Source of the DNA: Thiovibrio frasassiensis
GTDB lineage: Bacteria; Desulfobacterota; Desulfobulbia; Desulfobulbales; Desulfurivibrionaceae
Assembly (NCBI RefSeq): GCF_029607905.1
Contig: NZ_JAPHEH010000001.1
Location: 1 to 64,000 of the forward strand
Reading direction: 5' to 3'
Length of the DNA stretch: 64,000 nt
Shown here: in pieces, positions 56,094 through 64,000 of the stretch
Position numbering within the stretch: the stretch's first letter is position 1
Layout: each line of letters opens with the position of its first letter
Notes under the pieces: generated by a model
Told to the model about the DNA's origin: nothing
Databases searched by the model: none
Seen by the model: the letters and a program-made list of their open reading frames with translations, nothing else
Translations under genes and position numbers: made by a program

Positions 56094-57080
56094 TTAGAGT
56101 TGTTTTTCCAATGCCGCAATATGTGCATGCTCACCAAGCACGACCAGAATGTCTTGAGGGAGGATCAACGTTTGCGGCTGGGGATTGAAGTGCATCTCCC
56201 CGTGTTCCCTCTTGATGGCGACGACAATGAGATCATACTCCTTGCGAAGGCCGGAATCCATCAGCCGCTTACCGGCCAGAGGTGAATTCGCGGAAACCCG
56301 CAACTCTTCGAGGCGCAAGCCCAGCTCACCGCCAGGCACGGTGAGATCGAGAAAATCCACCACCGTCGGCCGGACAACAAGCTGGGCCATGCGCTGGGCT
56401 CCGATCGAATACGGAGAGATAACCTTATCGGCGCCGGCCCGCAGCAGCTTGATCTCCGAGCCTTCCGCCCCGCTGGATCGGGCCATGATAAAGAGATTGG
56501 CATTGAGCCCTCGAGCGGAGAGAATGATATAGACATTTTCCGCATCGGAGGAGACCACGGCGATCAAGCCCTTGGCCTCTTTTATCCCGGCTTTCAGCAG
56601 CATCTCGTCGCTGGAGGCGTTGCCAGGCAGGGCCAGATACCCGAGTTCATCGATCTTCTGCACCTCCTGCGGGTCACTTTCCACGATAACAAAGGGGAAT
56701 TTACTTTCTTTAAGATTCTTGCAGATCACCTTGCCGATCCGGCCAAAACCGCAGACGATATAGTGGTTTTTCAAAGCCGCCGCCCGCTTTTCCATGTTGT
56801 TTCTCCCCATGATCTTGCGCAACCCACCTTCAACCATGGACTCGGTGACCTCGCCCACCAGATAGAGGACAAAACCAACCCCGACCAGAATAAGACAGAT
56901 GGTGAAATACTTTCCCGCCGGGCTCAGGGGGATAATCTCCCCATAGCCCACCGTGGTGATGGTGATCACCGACATATACAGGCTGTCGAGAAAAGAACCG
57001 TTTTCGATCAGCATGTATCCGGACGTGCCGATACATAGAATCAAAACCAACATGAAAACGGCGAAAAAAATTTTTTGCAT
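56094..57080 (-). CDS. Potassium channel with RCK (TrkA-N/TrkA-C) domain
   Basis: The product of about 328 residues has two membrane helices around a pore with the selectivity filter TTVGYGE near residue 44, then a cytoplasmic RCK unit: TrkA-N with GFGRIGKVICKNL near 110 and a TrkA-C domain near 240-328. This is the MthK/Kch-like layout. ATG at 57080 is chosen since GAGGGG precedes it; the frame is open upstream. Confidence 0.93.
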   Translation of the reverse strand: MQKIFFAVFMLVLILCIGTSGYMLIENGSFLDSLYMSVITITTVGYGEIIPLSPAGKYFTICLILVGVGFVLYLVGEVTESMVEGGLRKIMGRNNMEKRAAALKNHYIVCGFGRIGKVICKNLKESKFPFVIVESDPQEVQKIDELGYLALPGNASSDEMLLKAGIKEAKGLIAVVSSDAENVYIILSARGLNANLFIMARSSGAEGSEIKLLRAGADKVISPYSIGAQRMAQLVVRPTVVDFLDLTVPGGELGLRLEELRVSANSPLAGKRLMDSGLRKEYDLIVVAIKREHGEMHFNPQPQTLILPQDILVVLGEHAHIAALEKQL

Positions 57081-57460
57081 GCACCCCTCGAAGATTTCCG
57101 GCCTTGCCAATCCTGAAGTGAGGTCCCGGCACAAACTCAGTTCGTTGAGGCCATCCCCTTACCAATTGCAAGCCGCGGACACGACCTTCCTGCCATTTTA
57201 TCCAGCCCGATGACACCAATAGTTTACCTCGGACGGCATACTCCCCTTCAGGCACAGTACCATCGTATACATATTATGCTGCATTTTTCCAATGGTATCA
57301 ATTAGTAAGAAACGACAATCCACAGAATGGCCTTTTTTTCATGCCGCGCTCTTCCCCGCTCCCGCGTTTCCCAATCAAGTTTTCAGGGAAAACCTCCGAT
57401 GAGATAAGCAAATGACACTGCAGAGGGGAGAAAAAGCCAATGCAGTAAAAGGAGAGTGCC
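57081..57460. other. Intergenic region upstream of the K+ channel
   Basis: This 380-base stretch contains the putative promoter of the channel gene (57273-57301) and the leader of the small ORF at 57461. No other gene is supported. Confidence 0.6.
57273..57301 (-). promoter_or_regulatory. Candidate sigma-70 promoter for the K+ channel
   Basis: On the minus strand TTGATA (57296-57301) and CATAAT (57273-57278) are 17 bases apart, each matching five of six consensus bases. The start codon is about 185 bases downstream. Confidence 0.5.
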
Positions 57461-57577
57461 ATGACCCCGCAAAAAGCCATCCAAATCCTCATGCAAAGCC
57501 CTTTCTATTTCAAACTGGAACTGTCTGCCAGAAAACTGTTGATCAAAGAGTTCTGCGCCCTGCATAACGCAAGCTGA
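57461..57577 (+). CDS. Small 38-residue hypothetical protein
   Basis: ATG at 57461 is preceded by AAAGGAGAG, a very strong Shine-Dalgarno sequence. The product is mainly helical, with QILMQSPFYFKLELSARKLLI and KEFCALHNAS; no signal peptide or metal motif is seen. I do not recognise it firmly, though short proteins with an S-P-F-Y and L-x-K-E-F pattern recur in delta-proteobacteria as I recall. It lies alone upstream of adk. Confidence 0.55.
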   Translation: MTPQKAIQILMQSPFYFKLELSARKLLIKEFCALHNAS

Positions 57578-57828
57578 ACCGTCGGCCGCACATCTCCTTT
57601 TTCCCTCTGCAAATCTTCTTGCAACCCCTTGCAGCGCCTCGACCTATCCACCTCGTCGCCCATGCCTCTCCCTCTTCCTTATGAAAATATTTTTTCTGGC
57701 CTCAATCCATTTTTTGGTATATAGTCAGCACCTATTTCTTCCTTGAGTGAATCATCATTCATGTCCATGGAGCGGGCCGCATTCGGCGTTCCCGCCAACA
57801 TACACTGTATTGATAAAGGAGAATCGTC

Positions 57829-58509
57829 ATGGCGGTAAACATTCTGGCTTTCGGGCCAAATGGAAGCGGCAAGGGCACCCAGGGCGCCATTGTCAAAGAA
57901 AAGTACAATATCGATCATATTGAATCAGGCGCCATCTTCCGCGAGCACATCAAGGGCGGCACCGAATTGGGCATGAAGGCCAAAGCGTTCATCGAGCGCG
58001 GCGACTTGGTTCCCGACGAGATCACCATCCCCATGGTTCTTGAGACCCTTAAAAAATCCAAAGCCAAAGGCTGGCTCCTGGACGGTTTCCCCCGCTCTCT
58101 CGCCCAGGCCGAAGCGCTGGACAAGGCCCTAAAAGAAGCGGACATGCCCCTGAACTATGTCATAGAGATCCTCCTTGACCGGCAGATCGCCAAAGACAGG
58201 ATCATGGGCCGTCGTCTCTGCGCCAATGACAACAACCATCCCAACCACATCGCTTTCGAAGCCATCAAGCCCGTGGAAAAAGACGGCAAGCTGGTATGTC
58301 GGGTATGCGGCGGCGACTTGAGTGCCCGGGCCGATGACCAGGACGAAGACGCCATCGGCAAGCGTCATGATATCTACTACGACGAGAAGACCGGTACCAT
58401 GGCCGCGGTCAATTACTTCAAAAAAGCCGGCGGCGCCAAGGTGATCTCCGTGGATGGCTCCACATCCATCAAGGCGGTAACCGAGACCATCATGAGCCAG
58501 TTGGCCTAA
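57829..58509 (+). CDS. adk: Adenylate kinase
   Basis: Adk interconverts 2 ADP with ATP and AMP. The 226-residue product has the P-loop GPNGSGKGTQ, DGFPRS, and a long LID region with cysteines in RRLCAND and CRVCGGD that may bind zinc. The AMP-binding loop reads SGAIFREHI in place of the usual STGDMLR, so this is a divergent branch of the family. AAAGGAG precedes the start. A strong terminator follows. Confidence 0.93.
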   Translation: MAVNILAFGPNGSGKGTQGAIVKEKYNIDHIESGAIFREHIKGGTELGMKAKAFIERGDLVPDEITIPMVLETLKKSKAKGWLLDGFPRSLAQAEALDKALKEADMPLNYVIEILLDRQIAKDRIMGRRLCANDNNHPNHIAFEAIKPVEKDGKLVCRVCGGDLSARADDQDEDAIGKRHDIYYDEKTGTMAAVNYFKKAGGAKVISVDGSTSIKAVTETIMSQLA

Positions 58510-58542
58510 CCGATAGCCTCAACCGTTTAGCGCGTTATACAT

Positions 58543-58590
58543 AAAAAGGAATGGGGTGAGGACAGGTGTCCTCACCCCATTCCTTTTTTT
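58543..58590. terminator. Bidirectional terminator after adk
   Basis: AAAAAGGAATGGGGTGAGG pairs with CCTCACCCCATTCCTTTTT in a perfect stem of more than 20 bp. T runs lie on both strands, so it ends adk and the convergent acyltransferase gene. Confidence 0.95.
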
Positions 58591-58637
58591 ATTCTTCCTG
58601 GCACAACCGGCAGATGTCTCTTGGCCAAAAACAGCCT

Positions 58638-59330
58638 CTACGCGCCGTCATGACTCTCCTTGCCAAACTCGCCCCACGCTTGCGCATACAAGCCGTTGAG
58701 CCGATGCTCCATCTCCAGGCGACATTGCTCGATCTCTTCCGAACCGGCTTTTTCCGGCACGCTCAGGGGTTCGCCATACCAGAGATGCAGCTGGGCAAAC
58801 GGCTTTGGCAACAGAGTACGATCCCAACTGCCAAAGGCCCAAAAGCGGTCCGCCGCCACCGCCAGAGGCAGGATCGGGGCACCGCTTTTGCTTGCCAGCA
58901 AAAGAGCACCGGCCTGCATTACCCGGGGTGGCCCCTGGGAGCCATCACCAACGATGGCCGCGTTGTTGCCCTGGTCCAGTAAAGCAATCAAGCCCTTAAG
59001 CGCACCAAGCCCGCCCCGGCTCCGTGAGCCGCGCACGGGAACAACCCCTTGCCGGGCAAGAATCCGGGCGACAAATTCGGCATCCTTGCTGGCACTGACC
59101 ATGGCGGCCCAACCCCGGCCGCGCCCTGAGATTAAGGCTACCGCGACAAACACGCTGTAATGCCAGAACAGCCCGACAAAGGGCTTGGCCTGCACCTCGC
59201 ACCGGTCCAGGTTTTCCCGCCCATGCACCCGAACCCGGCAGGTGGCGAAGAGCAACCGGCTCAGCCCACCATAAAGCCACGGCACGACAACCAGCAAGAG
59301 TCTGTAGACAAAACCGTTTTTCACAGCCAT
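58638..59330 (-). CDS. DUF374 family lysophospholipid acyltransferase-like protein
   Basis: The 230-residue protein has an N-terminal membrane helix and the acyltransferase HxxxxD-like element [13 protein letters not shown], then [28 protein letters not shown] and VGDGSQGPP. These fit DUF374, a group related to LpxL-type and PlsC acyltransferases. Its start overlaps the end of uvrB by ten bases. The lipid acceptor is unknown. Confidence 0.85.
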   Translation of the reverse strand: MAVKNGFVYRLLLVVVPWLYGGLSRLLFATCRVRVHGRENLDRCEVQAKPFVGLFWHYSVFVAVALISGRGRGWAAMVSASKDAEFVARILARQGVVPVRGSRSRGGLGALKGLIALLDQGNNAAIVGDGSQGPPRVMQAGALLLASKSGAPILPLAVAADRFWAFGSWDRTLLPKPFAQLHLWYGEPLSVPEKAGSEEIEQCRLEMEHRLNGLYAQAWGEFGKESHDGA

Positions 59331-61315
59331 GCAAGCTCCATTTCCTTCAATTTTTTGAGCTGATCACGCAGGGCGGCCGCATCCTCAAAGGCAAGCTCCT
59401 TGGCTGCGGCAAGCATCTCCTTTTCCAGCGCCTTCATCTCCCGCCGCAGTTCAACCAGGCTTGCATACGCCGGCCCTGTCTCGCCGGTGGCCACCGCAAC
59501 GGTCACATAATCCTTCTCATACACCGTCTCCATGAGATCCTTGATCCGTGACTGCACGCTCTCCGGGGTAATCCCGTGGGCTTCGTTGTAGGCCGCCTGA
59601 ATAACCCGCCGCCGCTCTGTCTCCTCCATGGTCTGGCGCATGGAGTCGGTGATCCTGTCCCCATAAAGAATCACCAACCCTTTGACATTCCGGGCGGCCC
59701 GGCCGCAGGTCTGGATTAGCGAGCGGGCGCTGCGCAAGAAACCCTCCTTGTCGGCGTCGAGAATCGCCACCAGAGAGACCTCGGGGATATCCAGCCCCTC
59801 GCGGAGCAGGTTGATCCCCACCAGCACCTGATACTCACCCAAGCGGAGATCGCGGATCAATTCCATCCGCTCCATGGTTTTGATATCGGAATGGAGATAG
59901 CGCACCCGCACCCCGAGCTTCTCGTAATATTCGGTAAGATCCTCGGCCATCCGCTTGGTCAGAGTGGTGATAAGGACTCTCTCCCCGCGTTCCTCCCGCA
60001 CCCTGACCTCTTCCAGCAGATCATCCACCTGATTGGTTGCCGGCCGCACCAGAATCCGCGGGTCGAGAAGCCCGGTGGGCCGGATCAGCTGCTCCACCAC
60101 CCTTCCCTCGGCCTTTTCCAGCTCAAAATCACCGGGGGTGGCCGAGACATAGACCGCCTGGGCTATCCGGCTGGCGAACTCATCGAACATCAGGGGTCGG
60201 TTATCCAGGGCGGAGGGAAGGCGGAAGCCGAACTCGGTCAGGGTTTCCTTGCGGGAACGATCCCCCCGGTACATGCCCCGAACCTGGGGGAGGGTCACAT
60301 GGGATTCGTCGGCAAAAAGAATAAAGTCAGGGGGAAAATAGTCCAGCAGGGTGGGCGGCGGTTCTCCCGGCGCCAACCCGGTAAAATGACGGCTGTAATT
60401 CTCGATGCCATGACAATACCCCAGTTCCTGAAGCATCTCCAGGTCGAACATGGTGCGCTGCTCAAGACGCTGCGCCTCAACCAGCCGATTATTTTTATAA
60501 AAAAAGACAAGCCGCTCCTGCAGCTCCTCCTTGATTGTGGCCGTGGCCCGCTGCAGCCGATCCTTCGAGGTGACGAAATGGCTGCCCGGAAAAACAGTCA
60601 TTTCGGAAAACCGCTCCAGCACCTTGCCGCGCAGGGGATCGATGATACTGATCGCCTCAATGGTCTCGCCAAAAAATTCCACCCGGACGGCGCGATCCTC
60701 CTCGTAGGCCGGGAATATCTCCAGCACATCGCCCCGCACCCGGAAGGTCCCGCGATGAAAGGAAAGGTCGTTGCGCTCATAGAGCATGTGCACCAGCCTG
60801 CGCCGCATCTCCTCAAGGGGGAATTCCTCCCCTGCCTTGAGAAAAAGATGCATGCTCTTATACTCCTCCGGGGAGCCCAGGCCGTAGATGCAGGAAACCG
60901 AAGCGACGATGATCACATCCCGCCGGGTGAGCAGCGCCCGGGTCGCGGAGTGGCGCATCTTATCGATGGCCTCGTTGATGGCGGAATCCTTTTCGATATA
61001 GGTGTCCGACGAGGGGATGTACGCCTCGGGCTGATAGTAATCGTAGTAGCTGACAAAATACTCCACCGCGTTATTGGGAAACAACTCCTTGAACTCGGAA
61101 TAGAGCTGGGCGGCCAGGGTCTTGTTGGGAGCCATGACCAGGGCCGGACGGCCGGTTTTGGCAATAACCTGCGCCATGGTGAAGGTCTTGCCCGAGCCGG
61201 TCACCCCGAGGAGAACCTGATGGGGCAACCCTGCCGCCAGGCCGCGGCAGAGCAAGTCGATGGCTACCGGCTGGTCTCCGGCAGGGGCATAGGTGGTTTC
61301 AATCTGAAAGGACAT
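59321..61315 (-). CDS. uvrB: Excinuclease ABC subunit B
   Basis: UvrB is the damage-verification helicase of nucleotide excision repair. The 664-residue product has [12 protein letters not shown] (Walker A) near 36, the beta-hairpin [15 protein letters not shown] (Walker B) near 335, and a C-terminal UVR motif ([14 protein letters not shown]). ATG at 61315 is chosen over an upstream start because GGAG precedes it and the family begins at SFQIE-like residues. Confidence 0.97.
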   Translation of the reverse strand: MSFQIETTYAPAGDQPVAIDLLCRGLAAGLPHQVLLGVTGSGKTFTMAQVIAKTGRPALVMAPNKTLAAQLYSEFKELFPNNAVEYFVSYYDYYQPEAYIPSSDTYIEKDSAINEAIDKMRHSATRALLTRRDVIIVASVSCIYGLGSPEEYKSMHLFLKAGEEFPLEEMRRRLVHMLYERNDLSFHRGTFRVRGDVLEIFPAYEEDRAVRVEFFGETIEAISIIDPLRGKVLERFSEMTVFPGSHFVTSKDRLQRATATIKEELQERLVFFYKNNRLVEAQRLEQRTMFDLEMLQELGYCHGIENYSRHFTGLAPGEPPPTLLDYFPPDFILFADESHVTLPQVRGMYRGDRSRKETLTEFGFRLPSALDNRPLMFDEFASRIAQAVYVSATPGDFELEKAEGRVVEQLIRPTGLLDPRILVRPATNQVDDLLEEVRVREERGERVLITTLTKRMAEDLTEYYEKLGVRVRYLHSDIKTMERMELIRDLRLGEYQVLVGINLLREGLDIPEVSLVAILDADKEGFLRSARSLIQTCGRAARNVKGLVILYGDRITDSMRQTMEETERRRVIQAAYNEAHGITPESVQSRIKDLMETVYEKDYVTVAVATGETGPAYASLVELRREMKALEKEMLAAAKELAFEDAAALRDQLKKLKEMELAWL

Positions 61316-61744
61316 CAAACATATCTCCAAGGGCAGACAGCATCAGGGGCAAACCCCGATAATATACCATATTTCCTCTCTTCCCGAAGAAGAATACCAA
61401 AAGCCCCCCAAGTTATGGGGGGGTGAGCACATTCTTTGCCCCCTGAAACAAACGTTTTTTGCAAATACCCGGAGAACGCCGGAACAGCAGGGGAAAAAAC
61501 ATTTATTTGCCATGAACAAGGATTGACAAGCACCATCCTTCAGACGTATAAGAGTTAGTATTCATGGGGTAATTTCCAGTACTTTCCCCCCCATCGGCCT
61601 ATTCAAAAAAATGGGTTCAGCCCCGCACATTTTCAAACAAACGAGATAAGAAGCCTGGCCGCGGAAAAATCCATTTTCACTGCGGTCCTTGCTTCGGACG
61701 CAGCCTGTGCGCCGACAACAACGTTTCCCCAAAAAGAGAGCCAT
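61316..61744. other. Divergent intergenic region between uvrB and the glucan synthase gene
   Basis: The 429 bases contain a plus-strand promoter (61523-61552) and a CCCCCC/GGGGGG dyad (61404-61422) near the uvrB start. No gene is supported. Confidence 0.6.
61523..61552 (+). promoter_or_regulatory. Sigma-70 promoter for the GH17-GT2 gene
   Basis: TTGACA (61523-61528, perfect) and TATAAG (61547-61552) are 18 bases apart. It is about 190 bases before the ATG at 61745. Confidence 0.6.
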
Positions 61745-64000
61745 ATGACCAGGGCAAACCTTCTCATTGCCATAGCGATCGCGGTTATTTCCAGCAGCAT
61801 CTGGGCCTTTGTCAACCAGCCCGAGCAGGAGCCGCGCTGGCCCAACCGCATCCAGGGTTTTTCCTTTTCCCCGTTCCGCGCGTGGCAAAGTGCCATTGAC
61901 CACGTCCTGCCCACGGAAGAAGAAATCGACGAGGATCTGGCCTTGCTGGCCAAAAGAACCCACGCGGTGAGAACCTACACCCAGGAAGGCTCCTTGGCCG
62001 AGATTCCCCGTCTGGCCAGGAAATACGGGCTCAACGTAACCCTCGGCGCCTGGCTGACCAACGACCTGGAACGAAACGAGGTGGAAATCGCAACCGCCAT
62101 CCGGGTCGCCCAGGAGAACTACCAGAACGTGGTCCGGATCATCATCGGCAACGAGGCGCTCCTCCGCGGCGACCTGACCCCGGAACAGCTCATCGCCTAT
62201 CTCGACCGGGTGCAGGAGGCGGTGGAAATTCCGGTGAGCACCGCCGAACCGTGGCATATCTGGATGAAATATCCGGAGCTCGGAGAACACGTGGACTACA
62301 TCGCCACCCACATGCTGCCCTACTGGGAAGGCATAGAAATGGCCCAGTCCATTGATTACATTGTTAAGCACATGAACATGCTGAAGCAAAAATTCCCGGC
62401 CAAAGAGGTGATCATCGGCGAGGTGGGCTGGCCCAGCAACGGGAGAACGCGCCAGCTGGCAGTGGCTTCTCCGGCCAACGAAGCCATCTTTCTCCGCCGT
62501 TTTCTGGCCAAGGCCGAACAGGAAAAATACACCTACTATGTCATGGAGGCCTTTGACCAGCCTTGGAAACAAGGGAGTGAAGGCTCGGTGGGTGCGTACT
62601 GGGGCGTGTACGATGTCAACCGCGAACCCAAGTTCCCCTTTACCGAACCCATTGTCAAGATTCCGGAATGGCGGACCCTGGCAGGGATCTCGGCCATCAT
62701 CGCCATCATCACCTTCGCCTTTCTCCTCATCGACAGCAAAACCCTGCGCACCAGGGGGCGAAGCTTTCTTGCCACCATCGCTTTCGGTGCCTCCACCGGA
62801 GCGGTGTGGATTGTTTACACCTACACCAGACAGTACCTGAACCCGACCACCATCCTCATCGGCATCCTCATGGTGATCGGCATGATCGGGGTGGTGGTGG
62901 TGCTCCTGGCCGAAGCCCACGAATGGGCCGAGGCAACCTGGCTCTCCCAGTGGCGGCGGCCATTTACCCCGCAGCATCTGGACGATGACCAACTGCCCAT
63001 GGTCTGCGTCCAGGTGCCGGCTTACAACGAACCGCCCGAGATGATGATCGAAACCCTAAACGCCTTGGCCAAGCTGGACTATCCCCGCTACGAGGTCCTG
63101 GTCATCGACAACAACACCAAGGATCCCGCAATCTGGCAACCGGTGGAGGAACACTGCCTCAAACTCGGGCCCAAGTTCCGCTTCTTTCATGTGGCTCCGC
63201 TGGCCGGATTCAAGGCCGGAGCGCTGAACTTCGCCCTGGAAAAAACCGCGCCGGAAGCAGAGCTTCTGGCGGTCATTGACAGCGATTACATTGTCACCCC
63301 GGACTGGCTCAAGGACATGGCCCCCCAGTTTGCCAAGCCCTCCCTGGCCATTGCCCAGGCACCCCAGGATTACCGGGACGATGAAGAAAACCTCTTCAAG
63401 GCCATGTGTTATGCGGAATACAAGGGATTTTTCTATATCGGCATGCTGACCCGCAATGAACGCAACGCCATCATCCAGCACGGCACCATGACCATGGTCC
63501 GCAAATCCGTACTGCAAGAGGTTGGAGGCTGGGCGGAGTGGTGCATCACCGAGGATGCGGAACTGGGTCTAAAAATCTTTGAACGCGGCTATGAGGCCAC
63601 CTACATTTCCAAAAGTTATGGCAAGGGGTTGATGCCGGACACCTTTGTCGATTTCAAGAAACAACGGTTCCGCTGGGCTTACGGGGCGGTGCAGATCCTG
63701 CGGCGGCATGCCAAAGCCCTGCTCTTCGGCAGGCAGACTGCCCTCACCAGGGGCCAGCGGTATCATTTTGTCGCCGGCTGGATACCCTGGCTGGCCGACA
63801 GCCTGAACATGTTCTTCACCGTGGCCGCCCTGGGCTGGTCCACGGGCATGGTCTATTTTCCGCTCCAGATTGACCCGCCTCTGGTGATCCTCTCGATCAT
63901 GCCGCTGACCCTCTTTGTTTTCAAGGTGGGCAAGATGATTTACCTCTACCGGACCCGGGTCGGCGCCACCGCCGGACAGACCCTGGCCTCGGCCCTGGCA
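61745..64000 (+). CDS. GH17-GT2 bifunctional glucan synthase, NdvB-like (partial, runs off the right edge)
   Basis: At least 752 residues are encoded with no stop before the window end. An N-terminal membrane anchor is followed by a GH17 domain with the acid/base Glu137 (GNE) and nucleophile Glu226 (GEVGWP). Three membrane segments (about 315-400) follow, then a processive GT2 domain with VPAYNEP, IDSDY (Asp512), ITEDAEL (Asp604) and QRFRW (Gln640), and further membrane helices. This matches NdvB of Pseudomonas, which makes beta-1,3-linked glucans. AGAGAG precedes the ATG. It opens a divergent unit to uvrB. Confidence 0.92.
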   Translation, partial: MTRANLLIAIAIAVISSSIWAFVNQPEQEPRWPNRIQGFSFSPFRAWQSAIDHVLPTEEEIDEDLALLAKRTHAVRTYTQEGSLAEIPRLARKYGLNVTLGAWLTNDLERNEVEIATAIRVAQENYQNVVRIIIGNEALLRGDLTPEQLIAYLDRVQEAVEIPVSTAEPWHIWMKYPELGEHVDYIATHMLPYWEGIEMAQSIDYIVKHMNMLKQKFPAKEVIIGEVGWPSNGRTRQLAVASPANEAIFLRRFLAKAEQEKYTYYVMEAFDQPWKQGSEGSVGAYWGVYDVNREPKFPFTEPIVKIPEWRTLAGISAIIAIITFAFLLIDSKTLRTRGRSFLATIAFGASTGAVWIVYTYTRQYLNPTTILIGILMVIGMIGVVVVLLAEAHEWAEATWLSQWRRPFTPQHLDDDQLPMVCVQVPAYNEPPEMMIETLNALAKLDYPRYEVLVIDNNTKDPAIWQPVEEHCLKLGPKFRFFHVAPLAGFKAGALNFALEKTAPEAELLAVIDSDYIVTPDWLKDMAPQFAKPSLAIAQAPQDYRDDEENLFKAMCYAEYKGFFYIGMLTRNERNAIIQHGTMTMVRKSVLQEVGGWAEWCITEDAELGLKIFERGYEATYISKSYGKGLMPDTFVDFKKQRFRWAYGAVQILRRHAKALLFGRQTALTRGQRYHFVAGWIPWLADSLNMFFTVAALGWSTGMVYFPLQIDPPLVILSIMPLTLFVFKVGKMIYLYRTRVGATAGQTLASALA

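Noticed and set aside
59891-61426. Plus-strand open frame of 511 codons
   Set aside because: Antisense shadow of uvrB.
61562-62992. Long minus-strand open frame of 476 codons opposite the glucan synthase
   Set aside because: It is the mirror of the GH17-GT2 gene, which has intact catalytic motifs; the minus frame has no recognisable domain and is rich in His and Gly, typical of an antisense frame.

Overview
The window reads as chromosomal DNA of a Gram-negative, Desulfobulbales-like bacterium (Desulfobacterota, formerly Deltaproteobacteria). This is an inference from gene content: a poly-HAMP chemotaxis receptor array, a fused alpha-beta acyl-CoA carboxyltransferase beside a separate biotin carboxylase, a dual-CXXC small protein, DUF4438 next to ychF, and the 5' end of a 16S rRNA gene of proteobacterial type. 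Coding density is high, and I see no prophage, insertion sequence, CRISPR array or tRNA gene.

Layout. (1) 1-540: the 5' end of a 16S rRNA gene leaving the left edge on the minus strand, with its leader and a strong promoter. (2) 0.5-8 kb: larB, then a plus-strand series prmA-rsmE-dtd, a PilZ protein, a DciA-like protein, ychF, DUF4438, pyrE and a 58-residue dual-CXXC protein. (3) 8-16.3 kb: an RNB-family exoribonuclease, era, a small low-complexity protein with its own promoter and terminator, gltX, glnS and fbp. (4) 16.4-36.8 kb, all minus strand: a chemotaxis locus. Reading downstream it holds six MCP genes, one secreted PDC/Cache-like protein, cheA, cheW, cheR, cheD, cheB and a HEAT-repeat/receiver fusion. 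(5) 37-43.4 kb, minus strand: an acyl-CoA (probably acetyl-CoA) carboxylase cluster of biotin carboxylase, alpha-beta fused carboxyltransferase, biotin-carrier-like protein and birA, plus a GT2 glycosyltransferase. A 124-bp MITE/REP-like element overlaps the carrier-gene stop codon. (6) 43.4-54.5 kb, plus strand: corC, lnt, prfB with its programmed frameshift, a GlcF-like Fe-S protein, a DsbA-family oxidoreductase, phoH, a ybeY-pdxJ in-frame fusion, a KefB-type antiporter and DUF3124. (7) 54.5-64 kb: fapA-like, a K+ channel with a TrkA domain, a 38-residue ORF, adk, a DUF374 acyltransferase, uvrB, and a truncated GH17-GT2 (NdvB-like) glucan synthase running off the right edge.

How the parts work together. 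The chemotaxis locus is nearly self-contained: receptors, kinase, coupling protein, and CheR, CheB and CheD adaptation enzymes. Five of the six receptors end in an x-F-x-x-Y tail that fits the CheR/CheB tether consensus. No stand-alone cheY is present; the only receiver domains are in CheB and the HEAT fusion. The carboxylase cluster carries both the enzyme parts and the ligase that would biotinylate the carrier. The corC-lnt-prfB and phoH-ybeY stretches resemble envelope and translation housekeeping groups. The most unusual items are the YbeY-PdxJ fusion with a strong internal start, the variable HAMP copy number among neighbouring receptors, the HEAT-REC protein, and the terminal-inverted-repeat element.
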